Below are positions 53,767 to 62,002 of a stretch of 64,000 nucleotides of DNA, piece by piece. The stretch is from Citrobacter tructae (GTDB lineage Bacteria > Pseudomonadota > Gammaproteobacteria > Enterobacterales > Enterobacteriaceae). The DNA lies in contig NZ_CP038469.1 of assembly GCF_004684345.1 (NCBI RefSeq), forward strand, positions 806,001 to 870,000, read 5' to 3'. The notes beneath the pieces were generated by a model that searched no databases, had not been told where the DNA came from, and was given only the letters and a program-made list of their open reading frames with translations. Made by a program: the position numbers and the translations under genes. The first letter of the stretch is position 1; every line of letters begins with the position of its first letter.

Positions 53767-54711
53767 TTACTTATACAGATCGGCACTGATGGTCATGTTG
53801 TTACCGCGTTCCTGCCACTGGCGGGTGATGTGGTAGTACTTCGCGCCTTTTTTCGCGGCACGTTTAGCAACCTGATAAGAGACTTCAGTCATGTTGCCGT
53901 AGTTACCGGTGAACTTGATGCTGTCGAACGGCACCATCATGGCCGCTGTCGCTTTGTTCAGTTCTTCTACTTTCGTACCGTCAGGCAGCGTGACAGTGTA
54001 ACGCCCACCTTTGGTTGACTGGGTTTCGAAGAAACGACCAACTTCAGCACTCGGAGACGCGGTAGTGGCGACGCCCGGGATCTCAACTTTCTTAGCGGCT
54101 TCGCCACCGGCTGCTAATGCTGCGCGTCCGGCATCGGAATCTGCCGGGATCGCGTCAGGGCTTTGTACAACGCGTTTTTTCGCATCTTCTTTATAGATAA
54201 ACGCGGTAATACGCTGGTTGCCACCCTGGTTGGCATCAACCTGGCGAACGATGTAGAAAGAGTAAGCCCCTTTCTCTCTCGCCGCTTTGGTGATGGCATC
54301 ATTGACTTCAGGCTGGCTGCGGTAGAAACCCTGTACCGTAACGGTATCGAATGGTTCTATCAGAACGGCCTGATCTTTAGGTAATTCTACAACGCCGTTG
54401 ATGACGCGATTCTTGTTGGCTTCCGCCTTTTCAGCGTCGGCTTTATAGACGTCGGCGACGACACGCCAGTTACCGCCGCTGCCAAAATCTGAGGTATCAA
54501 CAACATAAAAGGAGGCTGCGCCGTCTTTATCTGCACGGCGGGATACGGCGGCAACCGCATCACCGATAGCATTAAAACGACCGGTCACCACAATGCGGTC
54601 GTAGGGTTTCAGGGCAGCAGCTTGCTCCGGCGTCAATTCTGTCGCTGCATTTACAGAAAAAGCAGTCGCAGAAAGAAGTGCGGACGCCAGGAGAGTGTTC
54701 TTAAGCTTCAT
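53767..54711 (-). CDS. ydgH: periplasmic DUF1471 protein YdgH
   Basis: 314 aa with a signal peptide (MKLKNTLLASALLSATAFSV then NA) and three YdgH/BhsA/McbA-type (DUF1471) domains at about residues 35-95, 120-180 and 255-314. Each carries the AVxxRAxKxGAxxF/YY pattern (AAVSRRADKDGAASFYVVD, ITKAAREKGAYSFYIVRQ, VAKRAAKKGAKYYHITRQ). The three-domain form is YdgH itself. A stress-linked envelope protein without a firm activity. Confidence 0.93.
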   Translation of the reverse strand: MKLKNTLLASALLSATAFSVNAATELTPEQAAALKPYDRIVVTGRFNAIGDAVAAVSRRADKDGAASFYVVDTSDFGSGGNWRVVADVYKADAEKAEANKNRVINGVVELPKDQAVLIEPFDTVTVQGFYRSQPEVNDAITKAAREKGAYSFYIVRQVDANQGGNQRITAFIYKEDAKKRVVQSPDAIPADSDAGRAALAAGGEAAKKVEIPGVATTASPSAEVGRFFETQSTKGGRYTVTLPDGTKVEELNKATAAMMVPFDSIKFTGNYGNMTEVSYQVAKRAAKKGAKYYHITRQWQERGNNMTISADLYK

Positions 54712-55236
54712 AAAAATAATCCTTCGCCTTGCGCAAACCAGGTACTGGTATTGTTATTGACTAGAAACGTGGCTGATTATTGCATTTAAATTGTGTCAGT
54801 GTCTGCGTCATTTTTCACTCATCGTGCCAGCCGTCGTAGCAACATCGATAACATTTAGTGATATGTCTAAAAATTCGGCATTTCAGCGCAAAAACTGATA
54901 AACCGATTGAATTTCATAAGTTAATTTAATGTTAATCAATTGTTTTGTGGTGGCGCTTAATCACGTTTTGCCGCTTCGCTTGAGCGAATTATCGGCCTTT
55001 GCGGGCTATTTCAAGGGCATTATCCCTGTTTGCGGGTAAATTCATCCCAGTTTTGCGAATTTCATAATAAATACTGTTTTTTGGCGCTAGATCACAGGCG
55101 CTAATTTCAGTAGGTTATACAGAGTTTGTTACTGTTTAATTTTGTTGGGGTAATACTGACCTCTTACGTGAGCGTGCGCAGGCCGCTTACGAACATTGAT
55201 AAACCATCATCAAAAATACAGATGGAAGGGAACATT
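54712..55236. other. ydgH-pntA divergent intergenic region
   Basis: 525 bp, A/T-rich. I see short dyads (for example TCGCTTGAGCGA at about 54976-54987) but no ORF with a good ribosome site and no confident promoter. It should hold the ydgH and pntAB promoters. Confidence 0.4.
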
Positions 55237-56766
55237 ATGCGAATTGGCATACCAAGAGAACGGTTAACCAATGAAACCCGTGTTGCAGCCACGCCGAAGA
55301 CGGTTGAGCAGTTGCTGAAGCTGGGTTTTAGCGTCGCGGTTGAAAGCGGCGCGGGTCAACTGGCGAGTTTTGACGACAAGGCGTTTGTGCAAGCGGGCGC
55401 GGAAATTGTTGGCGGAGAAGCTGTCTGGCAGTCAGAGATTATCCTGAAGGTCAATGCGCCGGAAGAATTTGAAATTCCGTTGCTGAATCCTGGGACCACG
55501 CTGGTCAGTTTTCTCTGGCCGGCGCAAAACCCCGAGTTATTGAAAAAACTCGCCGAGCGCAATGTCACCGTGATGGCAATGGACTCCGTGCCGCGTATTT
55601 CGCGTGCGCAGTCGCTGGATGCCCTCAGTTCGATGGCCAACATCGCCGGGTATCGCGCCATTGTTGAAGCCGCGCATGAATTTGGCCGCTTCTTTACCGG
55701 GCAAATCACCGCAGCGGGTAAGGTTCCTCCTGCTAAAGTGATGGTGATCGGTGCCGGCGTTGCTGGCCTGGCAGCCATTGGCGCGGCAAATAGTCTGGGG
55801 GCGATTGTTCGTGCCTTTGATACGCGCCCGGAAGTGAAAGAACAAGTGCAGAGTATGGGTGCTGAGTTCCTCGAACTGGATTTCAAAGAGGAAGCAGGCA
55901 GTGGCGATGGCTACGCCAAGGTGATGTCCGAAGCGTTCATCAAAGCCGAGATGGAACTGTTTGCCGCGCAGGCAAAAGACGTCGATATTATTGTGACTAC
56001 TGCGTTGATTCCAGGCAAACCCGCGCCGAAGCTGATCACCCGCGAGATGGTCGAATCCATGAAATCGGGCAGCGTGATTGTCGATTTAGCGGCGCAAAAT
56101 GGCGGTAACTGTGAGTACACCGTTGCCAACCAGGTCACCACGACTGAGAATGGCGTTAAGGTTATTGGCTATACCGATCTTCCGGGGCGTTTACCGACGC
56201 AGTCCTCTCAGTTGTACGGAACTAACCTCGTTAACCTGCTCAAACTGCTGTGTAAAGAGAAAGACGGCAATATCACCGTGGATTTCGACGATGTCGTGGT
56301 GCGTGGTGTGACGGTGGTTCGCGACGGTGAAATCACTTGGCCTGCGCCGCCGATCCAGGTTTCTGCACAACCGCAGGCAGCGCCAAAAGCCGCACCAGCC
56401 CCCGTAGAAGAGAAAAAGCCGGTCTCACCGTGGCGTAAATACGCCCTGATGGCGCTGGTAGTGATTCTGTTTGGCTGGCTGGCTGATGTCGCGCCAAAAG
56501 AGTTCCTTGGTCACTTTACGGTGTTCGCGCTTTCCTGCGTGGTGGGTTACTACGTGGTATGGAACGTGTCGCATGCGCTGCATACGCCGCTGATGTCCGT
56601 GACCAATGCCATCTCCGGGATCATCGTTGTGGGGGCATTATTGCAGATTGGCCAGGGTGGCTGGGTGAGTTTCCTGAGCTTTATCGCGGTACTTATTGCC
56701 AGCATTAATATTTTCGGTGGCTTCACCGTGACTCAGCGCATGCTGAAAATGTTCCGGAAAAACTAA
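55237..56766 (+). CDS. pntA: NAD(P) transhydrogenase subunit alpha
   Basis: 509 aa. Domain I binds NAD(H), containing the Rossmann motif VIGAGVAGLAAIGAANSLGA near residue 170 and the RQD-like loop; an Ala/Pro linker (about 375-400) and four membrane helices at the C-terminus follow. With PntB it couples proton entry to NADPH formation. The start at 55237 (MRIGIPRERLTNE) follows GGAAGGGAAC; the longer frame from 55126 lacks homology. Confidence 0.97.
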   Translation: MRIGIPRERLTNETRVAATPKTVEQLLKLGFSVAVESGAGQLASFDDKAFVQAGAEIVGGEAVWQSEIILKVNAPEEFEIPLLNPGTTLVSFLWPAQNPELLKKLAERNVTVMAMDSVPRISRAQSLDALSSMANIAGYRAIVEAAHEFGRFFTGQITAAGKVPPAKVMVIGAGVAGLAAIGAANSLGAIVRAFDTRPEVKEQVQSMGAEFLELDFKEEAGSGDGYAKVMSEAFIKAEMELFAAQAKDVDIIVTTALIPGKPAPKLITREMVESMKSGSVIVDLAAQNGGNCEYTVANQVTTTENGVKVIGYTDLPGRLPTQSSQLYGTNLVNLLKLLCKEKDGNITVDFDDVVVRGVTVVRDGEITWPAPPIQVSAQPQAAPKAAPAPVEEKKPVSPWRKYALMALVVILFGWLADVAPKEFLGHFTVFALSCVVGYYVVWNVSHALHTPLMSVTNAISGIIVVGALLQIGQGGWVSFLSFIAVLIASINIFGGFTVTQRMLKMFRKN

Positions 56767-56776
56767 GGGGTAGCAC

Positions 56777-58165
56777 ATGTCTGGAGGATTAGTTACAGCT
56801 GCATACATTGTTGCCGCGATCCTGTTTATTTTCAGTCTGGCGGGGCTTTCAAAACATGAAACGTCTCAGCAGGGTAATAACTTCGGTATCGCCGGGATGG
56901 CGATTGCGCTGATTGCAACGATCTTTGGTCCGGAAACCGGCAACGTGGCGTGGATTCTGGTGGCCATGATCATCGGCGGCGCGATTGGTATTCGTCTGGC
57001 GAAGAAAGTTGAGATGACCGAGATGCCGGAGCTGGTGGCGATTCTGCACAGCTTCGTCGGCCTGGCTGCGGTGCTGGTTGGTTTTAACAGTTACCTGTAT
57101 CACGAAGCGGGACTGGAACCGATTCTGGTGAATATTCACCTGACTGAGGTGTTCCTGGGTATCTTCATCGGCGCGGTGACCTTCACGGGTTCTATCGTGG
57201 CGTTTGGTAAACTGCGCGGCAAGATCTCCTCTAAACCGCTGATGCTGCCGAACCGTCACAAACTGAACCTTGCGGCGCTGGTGGTTTCGTTCCTGCTACT
57301 GGTTCTTTTCGTGCGTACTGAAAGCGTGGGTCTGCAGGTTCTGGCGCTGCTGGTGATGACCATCATCGCGCTGGCGTTTGGCTGGCATCTGGTGGCGTCC
57401 ATTGGTGGGGCAGATATGCCGGTTGTGGTATCGATGCTGAACTCCTACTCAGGATGGGCGGCAGCGGCAGCGGGCTTTATGCTGAGCAACGACCTGCTGA
57501 TTGTCACCGGTGCGCTGGTCGGTTCCTCGGGTGCGATCCTGTCTTACATCATGTGTAAGGCGATGAACCGCTCTTTCATCAGCGTCATTGCCGGTGGTTT
57601 TGGTACCGACGGTTCCTCTACTGGAGACGATCAGGAAGCGGGCGAGCATCGCGAGATTACGGCGGAAGACACCGCAGAAATGCTGAAAGAATCGCACTCA
57701 GTGATCATCACCCCGGGCTACGGTATGGCGGTGGCGCAGGCACAGTATCCGGTGGCTGAAATCACCGAGAAACTGCGCGCACGCGGCATCAAGGTACGTT
57801 TCGGTATTCACCCGGTTGCCGGACGTCTGCCGGGGCATATGAACGTGCTGCTGGCGGAAGCGAAGGTACCTTACGATATCGTGCTGGAAATGGATGAAAT
57901 CAACGATGATTTCTCCGATACCGACACCGTGCTGGTTATTGGCGCGAACGATACCGTCAACCCGGCGGCCCTGGACGATCCGAAAAGTCCAATCGCCGGA
58001 ATGCCGGTACTGGAAGTGTGGAAGGCGCACAATGTCATTGTGTTTAAGCGTTCGATGAATACCGGTTACGCGGGGGTGCAGAACCCACTGTTCTTTAAAG
58101 ATAACACCCACATGTTGTTTGGCGATGCTAAAGCCAGCGTGGATGCGATTCTGAAAGCGTTGTAA
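56777..58165 (+). CDS. pntB: NAD(P) transhydrogenase subunit beta
   Basis: 462 aa. About eight membrane helices at residues 4-260 form the proton channel with PntA; the C-terminal NADP(H)-binding domain III (residues about 290-462) has the VIITPGYGMAVAQAQYPV fingerprint and VIGANDTVNPAA. Starts 10 bp after pntA: a two-gene operon closed by a strong terminator. Confidence 0.97.
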   Translation: MSGGLVTAAYIVAAILFIFSLAGLSKHETSQQGNNFGIAGMAIALIATIFGPETGNVAWILVAMIIGGAIGIRLAKKVEMTEMPELVAILHSFVGLAAVLVGFNSYLYHEAGLEPILVNIHLTEVFLGIFIGAVTFTGSIVAFGKLRGKISSKPLMLPNRHKLNLAALVVSFLLLVLFVRTESVGLQVLALLVMTIIALAFGWHLVASIGGADMPVVVSMLNSYSGWAAAAAGFMLSNDLLIVTGALVGSSGAILSYIMCKAMNRSFISVIAGGFGTDGSSTGDDQEAGEHREITAEDTAEMLKESHSVIITPGYGMAVAQAQYPVAEITEKLRARGIKVRFGIHPVAGRLPGHMNVLLAEAKVPYDIVLEMDEINDDFSDTDTVLVIGANDTVNPAALDDPKSPIAGMPVLEVWKAHNVIVFKRSMNTGYAGVQNPLFFKDNTHMLFGDAKASVDAILKAL

Positions 58166-58180
58166 TCGTCAGCTAAAAAC

Positions 58181-58206
58181 AAAACGGCCTCTGCGGAGGC
58201 CGTTTT
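58181..58206. terminator. bidirectional terminator pntB / tqsA
   Basis: A perfect 11-bp stem AAAACGGCCTC / GAGGCCGTTTT with a TGCG loop between convergent genes. Confidence 0.95.
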
Positions 58207-58211
58207 GCATT

Positions 58212-59246
58212 TCACGCCTTGTTGAGATCGCTCAGCAGAATGGCAATGCTTTGGCCGCCTTCGGTTTGCTCAAGCGCAATTTTAACGATGATGGTGAGCG
58301 GCACGGAAAGCAGCATGCCTACCGGTCCCAGTAGCCAGCCCCAGAAGATCAACGACAGAAACACCACCAGCGTAGACAATCCTAATCCGCGCCCCATGAT
58401 GCGCGGTTCGAGAATATTACCGAATACCAGGTTAATCGCCAGATAGCCCGCCAGCACCACAAGGGCGTCGTAAAATCCGCTAAACACCAGTACCTGAGCA
58501 ATAGGGGGGATCGCCGCCAGCACGGAGCCGATGTTAGGGATATAGTTCAGAGCGAAGGCCAGCAGGCCCCAGACAAAAGCGAACCGGACATCGAGTGCCG
58601 CCAGCATGCCCCAGGCAACTAGACCAGTGACGATGCTGATGGCCGTTTTGAGCACAAGGTAGTGTGACACGCTGTCGATTGCACGTTGAATTGCCGCCAT
58701 TCCCTCGACGGGTCGGCTCATCATCTGTTTCAGTTTATTGGGTAACTGCGGGACCTCCAGCAGCATAAACACCACCGTTAACAGCAGTAAAAAAATCGAT
58801 GACATGGCATTGGACAATTGCGTCAGTAAATTTGTCACCAGCGTCATCGCTGCATTAGGGTCGATATATTTAACAAGTTCGTCGACAGAAACACCAATAC
58901 CCGCGCGCTGCAGCCAGGGTTCGATGTTTTTCAGTGGGATAACCAGCGAGGAACGGTATTGCGGCAGCGTTCTGGCTAATTCATTTAAGGATGTACCTAA
59001 ATACGCTAAAAGCAGCACCATTAGCATCACAATAATAACAACCAGCAATGACACTGCTAATACTCGTGGAATGCGAAGTTTGACCATGCGGCGGACCACG
59101 GGGTTAAGCACCACGGCAATAAACAACGCCAGAATAAAGGGTACGACAATGTCGGCAGCGAAGCGTATGCCGGTTAAAATTATCACCAGCATACCCAACA
59201 TAATGACTAACTTTAGACCGCTAAGCGTGATGATCGGTTTCGCCAT
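58212..59246 (-). CDS. tqsA: AI-2 transport protein TqsA
   Basis: 344 aa, AI-2E/PerM family with about seven to eight membrane helices; the C-terminal family core reads FVWGLLAFALNYIPNIGSVL and LEPRIMGRGLGLSTLVVFL. Implicated in autoinducer-2 export in E. coli. Length equals E. coli TqsA. Confidence 0.94.
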   Translation of the reverse strand: MAKPIITLSGLKLVIMLGMLVIILTGIRFAADIVVPFILALFIAVVLNPVVRRMVKLRIPRVLAVSLLVVIIVMLMVLLLAYLGTSLNELARTLPQYRSSLVIPLKNIEPWLQRAGIGVSVDELVKYIDPNAAMTLVTNLLTQLSNAMSSIFLLLLTVVFMLLEVPQLPNKLKQMMSRPVEGMAAIQRAIDSVSHYLVLKTAISIVTGLVAWGMLAALDVRFAFVWGLLAFALNYIPNIGSVLAAIPPIAQVLVFSGFYDALVVLAGYLAINLVFGNILEPRIMGRGLGLSTLVVFLSLIFWGWLLGPVGMLLSVPLTIIVKIALEQTEGGQSIAILLSDLNKA

Positions 59247-59400
59247 GTTTATTCCTGAATAATTATCCTGAATCTGGATAATAGTGTGATTTGCGTCGAA
59301 CGGTTATAACAAAAATCAAACGCAGCGAGTAAAGAAGTGAAAATATTTTGAGTTCGTATTGGACCTATGGTACAAATCGTGTGTAGTTTAACTACCGAGG

Positions 59401-59446
59401 ACAATTATCATCCGCGATGACGAGAAGCAACACTGCGGATAATTGT
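59401..59446 (+). promoter_or_regulatory. hairpin in the mdtJI leader
   Basis: Arms ACAATTATC(ATCCGC) and GCGGATAATTGT form a stem of about 12 bp with a 3-nt bulge and a loop of about 19 nt. It ends 7 bases before the leader ORF start at 59453, so it would cover or expose that start. Confidence 0.55.
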
Positions 59447-59452
59447 AATATT

Positions 59453-59554
59453 ATGGACAATACGTTCAGGATGTTTTTGCGTTTACCTACACTTCTTCGT
59501 ACCTCTTCCACTTTCCTGCTTGCGGGTGAGCAACACTGGCGCAACGCGCTTTAG
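59453..59554 (+). CDS. mdtU: leader ORF upstream of mdtJI (MdtU-like)
   Basis: A 33-codon ORF: MDNTFRMFLRLPTLLRTSST then FLLAGEQHWRNAL. It lies 110 bp upstream of mdtJ. A leader peptide called MdtU has been described in E. coli as a polyamine-responsive regulator of mdtJI; I assign the name by position and size, not by alignment. It has no strong Shine-Dalgarno (TAATATT precedes the ATG) and is rich in Leu, Thr and Arg. Confidence 0.55.
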   Translation: MDNTFRMFLRLPTLLRTSSTFLLAGEQHWRNAL

Positions 59555-59664
59555 TCCCTTCTTCTGCCTGAGCTGGCGTTATGCGCTGAGCTATCTGATT
59601 TTATTTTTTGGTTTGCTGCATGCAGTAGGCCCAAAGAACTATATTCTCAAGCAGGAGAAGCATC

Positions 59665-60027
59665 ATGTTTTACTGGATTTTATTAGGTCTGGCCATTGCG
59701 GCTGAAATTACAGGCACGCTGTCGATGAAATGGGCAAGTGTAGGCAATGGCAATACGGGCTTTATTTTAATGCTGGTAATGATCGCCTTATCGTATATTT
59801 TTCTTAGTTTTGCCGTTAAAAAAATTGCCCTCGGCGTGGCCTACGCGTTATGGGAAGGCATCGGTATTTTATTTATTACGCTGTTTAGCGTGCTGTTATT
59901 TGACGAAACCTTGTCCGCGATGAAGGTGGCTGGATTGGTCTCGCTGGTGTTCGGTATTGTGCTGATTAAATCTGGCACACGAAAGCCTGCAAAATCGAGT
60001 AGGAAGGTGACCCATGCAGCAGTTTGA
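59665..60027 (+). CDS. mdtJ: multidrug/spermidine efflux SMR subunit MdtJ
   Basis: 120 aa, four membrane helices, small multidrug resistance family. The conserved membrane Glu is in AAEITGTLSMKWA, and GVAYALWEGIGI is the SMR signature. It forms a heterodimer with MdtI exporting spermidine. GGAGAAG precedes the ATG. Overlaps mdtI by 14 bp. Confidence 0.95.
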   Translation: MFYWILLGLAIAAEITGTLSMKWASVGNGNTGFILMLVMIALSYIFLSFAVKKIALGVAYALWEGIGILFITLFSVLLFDETLSAMKVAGLVSLVFGIVLIKSGTRKPAKSSRKVTHAAV

Positions 60028-60343
60028 GTGGGTTCACGGCGCCTGGTTGGGTTTGGCCATTGTGTTGGAAATTGTCGCTAACGTCTTTTTGAAATTTTCC
60101 GATGGTTTTCGCCGTAAAGCCTATGGTGTGCTGTCATTGGCCGCTGTGCTGGCTGCCTTCAGTGCGCTGTCCCAGGCGGTAAAAGGCATTGACCTTTCCG
60201 TTGCTTATGCCTTGTGGGGGGGATTCGGGATTGCCGCCACGTTGGCCGCAGGCTGGGTGCTTTTTGGTCAGCGCCTGAATAATAAAGGCTGGATAGGCGT
60301 CGCATTGCTGCTGGCCGGCATGATCATGATTAAACTCGCCTGA
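60014..60343 (+). CDS. mdtI: multidrug/spermidine efflux SMR subunit MdtI
   Basis: 109 aa, four helices, SMR family; conserved Glu in VLEIVANVFLKFSDGF and signature SVAYALWGGFGI. Partner of MdtJ; the 14-bp overlap suggests coupled translation and equal stoichiometry. Confidence 0.95.
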   Translation: MQQFEWVHGAWLGLAIVLEIVANVFLKFSDGFRRKAYGVLSLAAVLAAFSALSQAVKGIDLSVAYALWGGFGIAATLAAGWVLFGQRLNNKGWIGVALLLAGMIMIKLA

Positions 60344-60347
60344 TAAA

Positions 60348-60373
60348 ATGCTGCCTGCGTCCGCAGGCAGCAT
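60348..60373. terminator. bidirectional terminator mdtI / ydgD
   Basis: An 11-12-bp stem ATGCTGCCTGCG / CGCAGGCAGCAT between convergent mdtI and ydgD. Confidence 0.75.
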
Positions 60374-60377
60374 GTTG

Positions 60378-61199
60378 TTATCCCTTTGCTAAGGTTTCCA
60401 GTTTATCGCGAAAACCGGTGACTGAAATAGCGCGGTTATCCGCCCGCCAGCGATCTTTAGCTGCCGGTGCAGAGCTTTGAACACCGATCAATTGCCAGCC
60501 CGAATCTGTCTTCAGCATCAATGGGGAGCCGCTGTCGCCAGGGAGTGTGTCGCACTGATGGGACATGACGGTGTTTTGCGCCCAACCGGTCACCACACAA
60601 TCCTGATGTGTGTACAGATCGTCAAGATGGTCTTCCGGGTAACCTGACTGGGTTACTTTGCGATCTGCGGCTTTCAGCGCTGCGGTTAACGCGGCTTTAT
60701 CGCCTTGATATAAGGGAAGCGGTGTAATTCCTGACGGTGGATAACGCAATACCACCAGACCAAAATCCCACGGTGCCGCTGAGGGGGGCACGATCCAGCC
60801 ATCGCCATCCGCTTTTAAACGCTTGCCCAGTGAAGAATCAACCCGTCCCTCAATGCCGTGGATTTCATAGCGCCAGACGCCTTTTTTTGACACAAAGCGC
60901 AGTGCAACAGCTTTATCCGGCTTGCCATTAGGGGGCGTTAGTAGACAGTGTCCGGCGGTCAGGGCCAGGCGCGGAGAAATGAGCGTAGCCGTACACAGGT
61001 TACCGCTGGCGGTTTCCAGTTGTCCGATTGCGTCCCAGGGTGACTGTGTCGGGTCAGTAATCTGTACGCGATCGTCATGCCCAAAAAATAGCGTTTTTAT
61101 ATCGTCAGCATCTGTGCTGGTCGTTGTGGGCTGATCCGCATGCGCAACGACAGGAGAAAGACAAATAGAACCCAGTAATACCGCAATGGTTTTATGCAT
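60378..61199 (-). CDS. ydgD: periplasmic trypsin-like serine protease YdgD
   Basis: 273 aa with a signal peptide (MHKTIAVLLGSICLSPVVAHA). The S1-family triad is complete: His in LALTAGHCLL, Asp in WDFGLVVLRY, Ser in LPGDSGSPLML. Physiological substrates unknown. It lies downstream of asr and ydgU on the same strand. Confidence 0.92.
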   Translation of the reverse strand: MHKTIAVLLGSICLSPVVAHADQPTTTSTDADDIKTLFFGHDDRVQITDPTQSPWDAIGQLETASGNLCTATLISPRLALTAGHCLLTPPNGKPDKAVALRFVSKKGVWRYEIHGIEGRVDSSLGKRLKADGDGWIVPPSAAPWDFGLVVLRYPPSGITPLPLYQGDKAALTAALKAADRKVTQSGYPEDHLDDLYTHQDCVVTGWAQNTVMSHQCDTLPGDSGSPLMLKTDSGWQLIGVQSSAPAAKDRWRADNRAISVTGFRDKLETLAKG

Positions 61200-61299
61200 A
61201 TCACACTCTGGTGGGGAATTATGATTATTAAAAGCAAACCCTCAATGAATACTATAGACGGGACGGTGGGAAAGTGGGAGTAAAATCAGGTAACTACAC

Positions 61300-61383
61300 T
61301 CAGGAAAGATAAAAGTGCGCGGCAATAAGGCCGCAAATTATCAGTGTAATAAGAATGAACTCAAAGCGGTAATGTGACACCAT
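61300..61383 (-). CDS. ydgU: small membrane protein YdgU
   Basis: 27 codons: MVSHYRFEFILITLIICGLI then AAHFYLS, one hydrophobic helix. An excellent GGAGGG Shine-Dalgarno lies 5 bases before the ATG. Size and position between asr and ydgD match E. coli YdgU, a small membrane protein of unknown function. Confidence 0.85.
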   Translation of the reverse strand: MVSHYRFEFILITLIICGLIAAHFYLS

Positions 61384-61399
61384 TTTACCCTCCGAAAGG

Positions 61400-61428
61400 C
61401 GGCGCTAAATCAGGAAGACTTAGCGCCG
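61400..61428 (-). other. asr-ydgU intercistronic hairpin
   Basis: A 9-bp stem CGGCGCTAA / TTAGCGCCG, 11-nt loop, lies between the asr stop and the ydgU ribosome site, with no U-run after it. Confidence 0.55.
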
Positions 61429-61469
61429 TATGCGATGGCGTGGGGGACGCCATTGTTATTACTGATGTC

Positions 61470-61865
61470 TTATGCGGCCGGTTGAGCAGCAGGTTTAGCG
61501 GCTTCGTGTTTTACTGCTTTTTTGCTGTGTTTTTTCGCAGCCTGAGCTTTCTGCTCTGGTGCTTTTTGTTCTGCAGCAGGTTTAGTTGCCGCTTTTTTGG
61601 TATGTTTTTTCGCAGCCTGAGCTTTCTGCTCTGGTGCTTTTTGTTCTACAGCAGGTTTGGTTGCAGATTTTTTAGCGTGTTTTTTAGCGGCCTGAGCTTT
61701 CTGCTCAGCGGCTTTATGCTGTTTTTTATGATGCGTTGTTTTTGCCGGGGCTGCTTTTGTGGTCGCAGTAGCAGCCGGAGCGGTGGTAGCAGTTGTTTCA
61801 GCAGCAAAAGCAGCAGAAGACAGACCCATAGCAGCGGCAACAACCAGAGCTAATACTTTTTTCAT
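61470..61865 (-). CDS. asr: acid-shock protein Asr
   Basis: 131 aa (E. coli 102). A signal peptide (MKKVLALVVAAAMGLSSAAF then A) is followed by a very basic Lys/Ala/Gln/His-rich mature chain made of three EQKAPEQKAQAAKKHxKKA-type repeats, so it is longer than in K-12. Induced by acid through RstA in E. coli. Start at 61865 follows GAGGG at 7 bases. An RstA-like box lies about 104 bp upstream. Confidence 0.94.
   Translation of the reverse strand: MKKVLALVVAAAMGLSSAAFAAETTATTAPAATATTKAAPAKTTHHKKQHKAAEQKAQAAKKHAKKSATKPAVEQKAPEQKAQAAKKHTKKAATKPAAEQKAPEQKAQAAKKHSKKAVKHEAAKPAAQPAA
61490..61720 (-). repeat. tandem repeats inside asr
   Basis: Three related units of about 72-78 bp encode (P)EQKAQAAKKH(T/S/A)KKAATKPA(A/V)EQK blocks. 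High nucleotide identity is visible, for example GCAGCCTGAGCTTTCTGCTC repeated on the plus strand. Confidence 0.85.
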
Positions 61866-61968
61866 TCTCATACCCTCGATTTGGTTTTTCATTCAACCCC
61901 ACTGCGGGGCCGTTGAAATAACTATATCGCTGTAATATCAGGGCTTCCGTGAGTCATTGGTTTCGGCG

Positions 61969-61982
61969 TGTAACCGTTTGTA
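61969..61982 (-). promoter_or_regulatory. RstA-like box upstream of asr
   Basis: The minus strand reads TACAAACGGTTACA against the RstA consensus TACATNTNGTTACA (10 of 12 fixed bases match), about 104 bp before the asr start codon. Confidence 0.6.
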
Positions 61983-62002
61983 CAATGACTCACGGCAGGA
62001 GA

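Noticed and set aside
55126..55236. N-terminal extension of pntA
   Set aside because: Homology and a strong ribosome site place the start at 55237; the preceding residues are unlike PntA.
59520..59705. 61-codon plus-strand frame overlapping the mdtJ start
   Set aside because: It overlaps the mdtJ ribosome site and start in another frame and has no ribosome site; the 33-codon ORF at 59453 is the better leader candidate.
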